DNA of 5,914 bases from the NCBI GenBank assembly GCA_017457465.1, contig JAFTHJ010000038.1:1-5914 (forward strand). Reading direction: 5' to 3'. The number at the start of each line of letters is the position of its first letter. The first letter of the stretch is position 1. The notes below the pieces were generated by a model. That model worked only from the letters and a program-made list of their open reading frames with translations. It ran no database searches and was not told the origin of the DNA. The position numbers and the translations under genes are program-made. The DNA comes from Clostridia bacterium (lineage in GTDB: Bacteria > Bacillota > Clostridia > Oscillospirales > CAG-272). Shown here one piece after another: positions 1 to 4,869 of the stretch.

Positions 1-218
1 ATTCGAAGATAGAGAACACCTCCGCTCTGGTGAGCGAGTCTTTCCGCAACCGTTGTGGGGAAGAGTCCGCCAAAGTGGACAAATCCCGTGGGACTGGGCG
101 CAAAGCGCGTTACTTTAGCTCCCTCGGGAAGCTGTCGCGCGGGGTAAAGCGCCTCCATATCGGCAGGTGTTTGTGTTACATTCGGGAATAATAGCTCTGC
201 AAGTTTTTTATAATCCAT
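1..218 (-). CDS. gltX: Glutamate--tRNA ligase, N-terminal part (runs off left edge)
   Basis: Cytoplasmic class I aminoacyl-tRNA synthetase that charges tRNA with glutamate. Only the first 72 residues are in the window. Residues 38-52 read RFAPSPTGFVHFGGL, the GluRS nucleotide-binding signature, with VHFG in place of the textbook HIGH motif; the family then continues with GERLAH-like and GGVLYLR-like segments, both seen here at residues 58-72. About 35 residues precede the catalytic core, an extension I associate with clostridial GluRS forms of roughly 550 residues. The ATG at 218 is supported by a GAAAGGA ribosome binding site at 226-232, seven bases upstream. The gene starts 23 bases after the stop of the upstream metallo-hydrolase with no terminator between them, so the two are probably co-transcribed. 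Whether the enzyme is discriminating or also charges tRNA-Gln cannot be told from this part. Confidence 0.95.
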   Translation of the reverse strand, partial: MDYKKLAELLFPNVTQTPADMEALYPARQLPEGAKVTRFAPSPTGFVHFGGLFPTTVAERLAHQSGGVLYLR

Positions 219-241
219 AGTTGATTCCTTTCTTTGTCAGG

Positions 242-856
242 TTATATATAATAAGCCGCATTGTCAAGCGCGTTTCCGAGTGTGGCGGACGGGCCGTGAC
301 CTGGATATATCGTTATTTTGCGGTCGTATTTGCGAAGTAATTCGAGCGAGGCGAGGATTTCCGTATCGCTTCCGCCCCAGAGGTCGCACCTGCCGATAGT
401 GTCGGCAAACAGAGTGTCTCCGGTAACCATAATGTCTCCGCAGAGATAGCAGACCGAGCCGGGGGAATGTCCCGAGGTGTGTATCACCTTTATCTTTTCG
501 TCTCCAAGCGAGATTTCCTCACCGTTAGTGAGCAAATGCTCGGCAGGAGCGTAAGCTCTGTCCTGTCCGAAAAAGGTGTAGAACGCATTCTTTCTGCCAT
601 CTGTGAGCATAGGCGCGTCCGACTCGTGGATATATGCTTCGACACCCGCGTATTTACGCAGTGTATCAAGCGAAATTATATGGTCGAAATGTCCATGTGT
701 CAGAAGAATACCCTCGATGACGGCATTCTCGGCTATTACCTTGCTTATAATGGCGTCTGCCGACACCGAAGGGTCGACCACGAGCGCCTTGCCACCCGAT
801 ATCAAAGCATAGCAGTTTGAAGCAAAGGATTGCGGACATATACTGATTATTTTCAA
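242..856 (-). CDS. Metallo-beta-lactamase-fold hydrolase, glyoxalase II-like
   Basis: A 204-residue MBL-fold metallo-hydrolase of the short glyoxalase II-like (YcbL-type) group, probably a cytoplasmic thioesterase; the substrate is not known. The full set of di-metal ligands is visible: THGHFDH at residues 53-59 (H54, H56, D58, H59), H130 in TSGHSPGS, D147 in GDTLFADTIGR, and H187 in YPGHGPS. Length is normal for the short group, which lacks the C-terminal substrate domain of true glyoxalase II, so hydrolysis of lactoylglutathione should not be assumed. The chosen start is a TTG at 856: it gives MKIISICP, typical for the family, and sits five bases after a near-perfect Shine-Dalgarno GGCGGTGAT. 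A TTG at 877 would add seven residues encoded by that Shine-Dalgarno itself and is less likely. The gene has its own promoter and probably continues into gltX. Confidence 0.9.
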   Translation of the reverse strand: MKIISICPQSFASNCYALISGGKALVVDPSVSADAIISKVIAENAVIEGILLTHGHFDHIISLDTLRKYAGVEAYIHESDAPMLTDGRKNAFYTFFGQDRAYAPAEHLLTNGEEISLGDEKIKVIHTSGHSPGSVCYLCGDIMVTGDTLFADTIGRCDLWGGSDTEILASLELLRKYDRKITIYPGHGPSATLGNALDNAAYYI

Positions 857-859
857 AAT

Positions 860-868
860 ATCACCGCC
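860..868 (-). promoter_or_regulatory. Shine-Dalgarno site fixing the MBL hydrolase start
   Basis: GGCGGTGAT on the minus strand matches the anti-Shine-Dalgarno complement GGAGGTGAT at eight of nine bases. It lies just upstream of the TTG at 856 and argues against the in-frame TTG at 877. Confidence 0.75.
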
Positions 869-883
869 AAAAATCAATATTAC

Positions 884-912
884 ATTATATTATATCACAT
901 TTGTGCCGTAAA
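884..912 (-). promoter_or_regulatory. Sigma-A type promoter for the MBL hydrolase (and gltX)
   Basis: On the minus strand, a -35-like TTTACG (907-912) and a perfect TATAAT (884-889) are separated by 17 bases. A second overlapping TATAAT at 889-894 has a poorer 12-base spacer. The -10 box is about 28 bases upstream of the TTG start, so the leader is short. The -35 matches consensus at only four of six positions. Confidence 0.7.
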
Positions 913-946
913 GTCTATAGTTTTCTTTGTTTTTTTGCCCTGATAC

Positions 947-975
947 TTGAAAAAATATACGATATCTGTTATAAT
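947..975 (+). promoter_or_regulatory. Sigma-A promoter with extended -10 for the UxaC-like gene
   Basis: TTGAAA (947-952) and TATAAT (970-975) are separated by exactly 17 bases, and TG at 967-968 makes an extended -10 (TGTTATAAT). The start codon follows 27 bases after the -10, with a strong Shine-Dalgarno between. This is the best promoter in the window. It is divergent to the MBL hydrolase promoter; the two -35 boxes are 34 bases apart. Confidence 0.85.
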
Positions 976-1002
976 TTGCTTAAGAGCCGAGGGGGTGAAG
1001 AT

Positions 1003-1953
1003 ATGCCGAATGGCGTGAAGATAAATATACCGATAAGAGAGTGCTTTGCTCAACCGAATAGCCTTACCGTAATTACCAATCCGACACAGCTTTTGCTCGA
1101 TTCGGATAAGCTTCGTATGCTGACACTTTGCGGTGTTGATACCGAGGGGATGTCGGATTTTGAGAAATTTTCGGTATTTCTCAAAAAGCTTCCCGAAATG
1201 AGAGGAAGCGCGGTCAGAGAGCTTTTTTATGAGGAGATGGAGCAGCTTTTCGGAGTTTCCGAGGAGCTTGATAATATAGACTCTTGTGAGCTTTGGCGTT
1301 TTTTGTGTGAGAAAATCGAGAAAGAGGATATCAAAAAGCAGTGCGGGAAATCCGCCCCCGAAAAGGTTTTGCCTATGATTTCGGGAGCATCTGATTACAG
1401 TGAGCTGATAAGCGAAAATCTTGACTTTGTAAATTCGTCAGACTCGGATTTTGTATCCCTTGATATTTCACATATCGACTTTGTCAGAACCGATAAATAT
1501 CATGCCGATGAAGCATACAAGGCGTATTTGAGAGGCGATGAAAGCGGAGAGAGTGAGTTTGTATCGGGTATGCTTTATCCCATATGCGAGGAGATAAAAA
1601 AGCGTAAGCTTTCGTTGTTTGTTTATGTGGGCGGAAATTATCTCTCCGCCAAGAAAATGATAGAATATTTTTCAGAGAGAGGAATCTTGCCTGACACGAG
1701 AATTTTTGCTTCCGAGGAAGTCATTTTCCGTGTCGCGTCCGAGCTTTGCGGCACTTGCGGCGGCGCGAGTGTGCTTTGCGGATTTTTGTATGAGAGCGGA
1801 GACACGGCAGAGAGCATTGCTGAGAAAATAAAGAAAATTGCCCGAGTGTACCCCATAGGCTCACTTATCGCCGGCGGCTCTGTGACCAATTCCCCCACAT
1901 TCGCCGCAAGACATAATATATTGAAGCGTGGAATTGAAATGGCGCTCAAATGA
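1003..1953 (+). CDS. Degenerate uronate isomerase (UxaC)-like protein, probable pseudoenzyme
   Basis: A 316-residue soluble protein. Seen: an open frame with an ATG at 1003 preceded by AGGGGGTGA (990-998). Compared from memory with E. coli UxaC (about 470 residues), several segments line up in order: KLRMLTLCGV (36-45) with the KWRAMRTNGV region; EKFSVFLKKLP and EQLFGV (54-85) with EKFDAWAATVP and RRPFGI; a helical stretch at 155-202; KMIEYF through IF (218-242) with TMIGNF through WWF; and SVTNSPTFAARH (293-304) with LTDSRSFLSYTRH. UxaC interconverts uronates and ketouronates and needs metal ligands that are absent here: there is no N-terminal HxH, the QYHIGALRN segment is deleted between residues about 202 and 205, and the Asp of TDSR is Asn296. 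Inference: a non-catalytic or repurposed UxaC relative. No uronate genes are adjacent. Family membership is likely but unverified; function is unknown. Confidence 0.6.
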   Translation: MPNGVKINIPIRECFAQPNSLTVITNPTQLLLDSDKLRMLTLCGVDTEGMSDFEKFSVFLKKLPEMRGSAVRELFYEEMEQLFGVSEELDNIDSCELWRFLCEKIEKEDIKKQCGKSAPEKVLPMISGASDYSELISENLDFVNSSDSDFVSLDISHIDFVRTDKYHADEAYKAYLRGDESGESEFVSGMLYPICEEIKKRKLSLFVYVGGNYLSAKKMIEYFSERGILPDTRIFASEEVIFRVASELCGTCGGASVLCGFLYESGDTAESIAEKIKKIARVYPIGSLIAGGSVTNSPTFAARHNILKRGIEMALK

Positions 1954-1981
1954 AAAAAGACGGAAAAATTCCGTCTTTTTT
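1953..1981. terminator. Bidirectional intrinsic terminator between convergent genes
   Basis: A 13-bp perfect inverted repeat (1953-1965 with 1969-1981, loop AAA) has the core GACGGAA/TTCCGTC flanked by A and T runs, so it gives a hairpin followed by U residues in both directions. It starts within the stop codon of the UxaC-like gene and reaches into the stop codon of the minus-strand DUF6873-like gene, serving both. Confidence 0.9.
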
Positions 1982-2688
1982 TATATAAAAAACATAGTTC
2001 CGATATCATAGAGTGGCTCGTCCGAGAGAGAGACAGGCTCTTTGCCGTGCTTCTCGCAAAATTCAGCAATAGCCTTACCGTCGGGGTGGAGCGCGATATT
2101 TCCCGAGAAATAAATCCGCCTGCCGTCAGTACCCGAGCAACCTCCGATAAATCCCGTGTCATATCCCGAAAGTGATATGCCTCCCGCGGATATGAGAAGA
2201 ACATCAATGCCGTCTGCTCTCATAGCTTTGCAAAGTCCCGTGTCAGAGGTAATGGCGGCGCTTTCGCTCACGGCACAGACAGAGCATTTGGCGTATCCTT
2301 GCTTAACATTTCTTATTTCTATGCCGTTTTCTCGCGTGAAATCAAGTATAAGTCGGGACACACTATCCGCCTTGCAATATAGCCTTCCTCCAATCGAAAG
2401 CGCGTTAAAGAGAATATCCTCGGGATAGCTTTCTGACATCTTTTCATCACTGACCGATATTTTATAACCCATACCAGAAATTACTTCAAGCTCACGACTC
2501 GCCGTTTCCAAATATTCCTTATGGCAGAAAACCGTGTTACCAGCGAAAAAGAGAAGCATATCGGGGTGAGCCGATACGGGAGACGGAAGCCGCGGAAAAG
2601 AGGGAAGCGTGAGGATAGAAAAGCCCGACTCACCAAGTGTGTTTATACACTTTTTTGATATTCTGTTATCGACAATAACTGTTTTCAA
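1981..2688 (-). CDS. DUF6873-like protein, possible guanidino-modifying-enzyme fold
   Basis: A 235-residue protein of unknown function. It begins MKTVIVDNRIS and contains RLPSPVSAHPDM (33-44), YPEDILFNA (89-97), QGYAKCSV (130-137), AITSDTGL (145-152) and GYDTGFIGGCSG (175-186), ending with SGNIALHPDGKAI and EPLYDIGTMFFI. This pattern resembles what I recall of DUF6873, a clostridial family assigned to the fold of arginine deiminase and dimethylarginine hydrolase; the assignment is from memory. Candidate polar residues are H41, D43, D91, D149 and C184, but I cannot say whether C184 is catalytic. No signal peptide or membrane segment is seen. The TTG at 2688 is chosen because GGAGG lies six bases upstream; starting at the ATG at 2757 would place the coding region through the rpmB terminator. 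The gene is convergent with the UxaC-like gene and follows rpmB, probably depending on read-through or an unrecognised promoter. Confidence 0.6.
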   Translation of the reverse strand: MKTVIVDNRISKKCINTLGESGFSILTLPSFPRLPSPVSAHPDMLLFFAGNTVFCHKEYLETASRELEVISGMGYKISVSDEKMSESYPEDILFNALSIGGRLYCKADSVSRLILDFTRENGIEIRNVKQGYAKCSVCAVSESAAITSDTGLCKAMRADGIDVLLISAGGISLSGYDTGFIGGCSGTDGRRIYFSGNIALHPDGKAIAEFCEKHGKEPVSLSDEPLYDIGTMFFI

Positions 2689-2694
2689 AATTAT

Positions 2695-2699
2695 CCTCC
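2695..2699 (-). promoter_or_regulatory. Shine-Dalgarno site fixing the DUF6873-like start
   Basis: GGAGG on the minus strand, six bases before the TTG at 2688. It lies just downstream of the terminator T run, which excludes the longer reading from 2757. Confidence 0.75.
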
Positions 2700-2710
2700 G
2701 ATACTCATAC

Positions 2711-2751
2711 AAAAAAGCTGAAAGCGGACGAATACCGTCCGCTTTCAAGCT
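2711..2751 (-). terminator. Intrinsic terminator of rpmB
   Basis: On the minus strand, a 12-bp perfect stem (2719-2730 with 2736-2747, five-base loop) is extended by AGC/GCT across one bulged base and is followed by a run of six T (positions 2711-2716). It begins about 35 bases past the rpmB stop codon and ends 22 bases before the next start codon. Confidence 0.9.
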
Positions 2752-2785
2752 ATGCATTTTATTGCATTAATCTAACAATCCGCAA

Positions 2786-2971
2786 TTAAGCGCGGGTAAC
2801 TTTGCCCGAACGAAGGCAACGAGAACATACGGCAACGGTTTTAGGCGAACCGTCAACAATAGCTCTTACCTTACGGATGTTAGGTTTCCATGTTCTGTTT
2901 GTTTTACGGTGTGAGTGTGAAACAGCCTGACCGAACACAACGCCCTTTCCGCAAATACTGCACTTTGCCAT
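2786..2971 (-). CDS. rpmB: 50S ribosomal protein L28
   Basis: A 61-residue ribosomal protein of the large subunit. It opens MAKCSICGKGVVFGQAVSHS and continues with the conserved NRTWKPNIRKVR, a clear L28 signature. The four cysteines C4, C7, C49 and C52 form two CxxC pairs, so this is the zinc-binding (C+) form; many bacteria also carry a cysteine-free paralogue induced by zinc shortage, which is not visible here. The length is usual for the family. The ATG at 2971 has an excellent Shine-Dalgarno, GAGGAGGTG at 2977-2985. The gene has its own promoter and terminator and so forms a largely independent transcription unit. Confidence 0.98.
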   Translation of the reverse strand: MAKCSICGKGVVFGQAVSHSHRKTNRTWKPNIRKVRAIVDGSPKTVAVCSRCLRSGKVTRA

Positions 2972-2976
2972 ATTGA

Positions 2977-3000
2977 CACCTCCTCAACGCGCTATCGCGC
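2977..3000 (-). promoter_or_regulatory. rpmB ribosome binding site with a small upstream hairpin
   Basis: The Shine-Dalgarno GAGGAGGTG (2977-2985) is five bases from the ATG. Directly upstream is a short GC-only inverted repeat, GCGC-4 bases-GCGC (2989-2992 with 2997-3000). The ribosome binding site is certain; a regulatory role for the four-pair hairpin is only a possibility. Confidence 0.5.
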
Positions 3001-3036
3001 ATCTGTATATGTTATAGAAATCATAGAACGGTAAAT

Positions 3037-3065
3037 ATTATAACATAAAAAAATCCAAAATGCAA
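3037..3065 (-). promoter_or_regulatory. Sigma-A type promoter for rpmB
   Basis: On the minus strand, a perfect extended -10 (TGTTATAAT; TATAAT at 3037-3042, TG at 3044-3045) is 17 bases from a weak -35, TTGCAT (3060-3065). The surrounding spacer 3001-3141 is very AT-rich, as is common near strong clostridial promoters. The leader is about 60 bases. No clear terminator for the upstream gene is seen between its stop at 3142 and this promoter. Confidence 0.8.
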
Positions 3066-3141
3066 GAGTTTTTTTCAGATTTTTTAAAAATATATAAAAG
3101 TATGCAAAATTATAGCTTTTTTCGGCTTCTTTTATAAGTTT

Positions 3142-4869
3142 TTACACGGTTTCTTCGGTTTTGACGGGTATTTCCTCGCTTTTCTGTGTTACAGCTCCAA
3201 GCAAAATTCCAGAGACTTGCGGAATATCGGTTTCGACTATAAAGCCCTGATAGTATTCTTCAAGCAGATTTGCCACCGAAGCTTCGCCTACAAACTCAAA
3301 TCCGCCGCGCATAGTATCAATAGTATCTATCACTTTCCCGCTCACCGCTCTGACAGAGACCGCCCTACCCGAGACAACAAGCTCGTTTATAAATCCGCAC
3401 ATTTTCCTGAAGCTGTCAAAGTCGGGCATACCGTTCTCGGCTTTGTTGAACGAGAACAGATAAACCGCGTCTCCCGCTTTCTTGAAGTGTGAGGGCGCGA
3501 CCTTAACGGGAAGCTTGGCTTGAGCTACAAGCGAAAGGGAGTTTACGCTATCCTCGAGATATTCTGTCTCGGGAGAGTCCGCAATACACAACTCGACGAG
3601 CGCTCGGTATACTCCGAGAATTGCAGAGAGCTCGTTTGAGCTTTCGTTGGTGCTTTCTTCAGACGAGAAAGTATATTTGATATTCAACGATACATCCGAA
3701 AGATTCACTCCACAGGCAATAAGCGGAAGCAGAGAATCAAGTACCGCGCTCATGGCGGTGGAGTAGCGGTTCTCCCCAAGCTCTGTATGCAATGGAGAAT
3801 AAAGCGTACCCGAGAAAGCGACTATATCACCGTAAGCAAGGCGTTGAGCGCCTCTTGCTCCCTTGAGCATAATGTGGGAGCGAGAGGTGAAAACCTCGCT
3901 TACTTTGTCGGTTATATTGAATGTCGTACCAAAGAGGGATTCGCCCATAAGTCTTATCAGCGCTGTATCGAGCGACATTGAAATGTTTTTGTTGTTAAGC
4001 AGAGTAAATTTATTATTTCCGACCGATTTAGCAAAGTAGGCAGTTTCAAGACCGCACTCACGCGCGACAGCGGTTATAGCGGGAATATTTTCCTTGCGTA
4101 GCGCGATTATTACCTTACCGTGATGCTCGGTTGCGAGAGCCGAAAGCTCCGAGGGATAGACAAGCTCGGGTATCGAGTAAAGGTCTCCGAGTATTCCGTT
4201 AGCCATCTGCGACAGAGCGAACGCGATACCTCGCGAATCTATTTTTTTGCTTCTGATAACAAGCCTATCAAAGGCATCTGTTTTTGCAAAGCACTTGAAA
4301 AGAGAAGCGTACGGAGAGAGCGCGTGTGTGGGCGTCAATATCAGAAACGCCGTTTCGGGCGGAAGCATAGGTGCGGAAATGTCGCGAGAATCAATAAGCT
4401 TATCTGTGTTGTCAAGCTCAAAGAGCGAGAGCGCCCTTTGATTCTTCTCTGTGAAGCTCACACCTATCTTTCTCATATACTCCGAGTTGACCTTTGATAG
4501 CGAGTCGAGTGAGAGCGGATGCTTTATCTCACCGCAGGTATAATGATGCTTTGTGATGAGGTCATTGTAACTTGATATTATCTCACTGTCCGAAGCGAGT
4601 ACCTCGGTAACTGTTTTGGCGCAGGGAAGTGAGCTTGTGCCGCGTATAATGGCATCAAGAAGATATAACTCGCTTAAGAGAATTTTGTTCTGCTTTGTGT
4701 TTTTATAATAACGGCTGCAAAGAGAGAGAGTCGAGAGGCTCATAGCGAGCTTCAGGTCGTTTCTCATATATTCGAGCATTTGCGGAGTATATGCCGAAAA
4801 ACCGTTGGCAATACCCACTCTCCGTCCGAGAGAGTCAAAATTTGTCTGTGTATCAAAGGTATTATTCAT
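3142..4869 (-). CDS. Degenerate PurL (FGAM synthase)-like protein, probable pseudoenzyme
   Basis: A 575-residue cytoplasmic protein. It lines up in order with the long clostridial PurL (roughly 1,200 residues), compared from memory. LAMSLSTLSLCSRYYKN and LSELYLLD (41-72) match the MSLADLKFCQDYF and ITEIRVLD region. AFLILTPTHALSP (174-186) sits where PurL has the NETHNHP segment. SELSALATEHHGKVIIALRK (240-259) matches SESQERMAVVV of the first AIRS_C domain. YSPLHTELGENRYS and the following helices (357-425) match the second AIRS domain. FKKAGDAVYLFSF, GMPDFDSF and YQGFIVE (462-546) match the second AIRS_C domain. Lost are the catalytic His motif (WSDHCRH reads roughly RGTSSLPCA), NETHNHP, the GGKDSMSG loop (IADSPETE at 429-436), the N-terminal domain and the glutaminase domain. 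Inference: a pseudoenzyme that cannot make FGAM. The ATG at 4869 has GGAGG six bases upstream and overlaps mtaB by eight bases. Function is unknown. Confidence 0.6.
   Translation of the reverse strand: MNNTFDTQTNFDSLGRRVGIANGFSAYTPQMLEYMRNDLKLAMSLSTLSLCSRYYKNTKQNKILLSELYLLDAIIRGTSSLPCAKTVTEVLASDSEIISSYNDLITKHHYTCGEIKHPLSLDSLSKVNSEYMRKIGVSFTEKNQRALSLFELDNTDKLIDSRDISAPMLPPETAFLILTPTHALSPYASLFKCFAKTDAFDRLVIRSKKIDSRGIAFALSQMANGILGDLYSIPELVYPSELSALATEHHGKVIIALRKENIPAITAVARECGLETAYFAKSVGNNKFTLLNNKNISMSLDTALIRLMGESLFGTTFNITDKVSEVFTSRSHIMLKGARGAQRLAYGDIVAFSGTLYSPLHTELGENRYSTAMSAVLDSLLPLIACGVNLSDVSLNIKYTFSSEESTNESSNELSAILGVYRALVELCIADSPETEYLEDSVNSLSLVAQAKLPVKVAPSHFKKAGDAVYLFSFNKAENGMPDFDSFRKMCGFINELVVSGRAVSVRAVSGKVIDTIDTMRGGFEFVGEASVANLLEEYYQGFIVETDIPQVSGILLGAVTQKSEEIPVKTEETV

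Noticed and set aside
467..820. Plus-strand open frames across the MBL hydrolase gene (467-820 and 603-812).
   Set aside because: They are antisense to a gene with complete metal-binding motifs, and their translations show no recognisable domain.
901..1002. In-frame 34-residue upstream extension of the UxaC-like protein, with a hydrophobic stretch resembling a signal peptide.
   Set aside because: It would start at a TTG with no Shine-Dalgarno and would cover the -35 and -10 boxes. The ATG at 1003 has a strong ribosome binding site, so the hydrophobic stretch is a translation artefact of AT-rich promoter DNA.
1638..2207. Minus-strand open frame of 189 codons crossing the bidirectional terminator.
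   Set aside because: It runs through the terminator hairpin and is antisense to the end of the UxaC-like gene and in another frame of the DUF6873-like gene.
2689..2757. Extension of the DUF6873-like protein to an ATG at 2757.
   Set aside because: The added 23 residues are encoded by the rpmB terminator hairpin and T run, and there is no ribosome binding site in front of that ATG.
2752..2775. Short inverted repeat ATGCA...TGCAT between rpmB and its terminator.
   Set aside because: It is a five-pair AT-rich stem, which is expected by chance in such sequence.
3066..3141. Possible terminator or second promoter just after the PurL-like gene (AGC...GCT mini-stem and a TATAAT-like box near 3108).
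   Set aside because: The stem has only about three pairs and the box has no acceptable -35 at a proper distance. The region is simply AT-rich.
3217..4497. Several plus-strand open frames inside the PurL-like gene.
   Set aside because: They are antisense shadows with arginine- and cysteine-rich, low-plausibility translations and no ribosome binding context that I can support.
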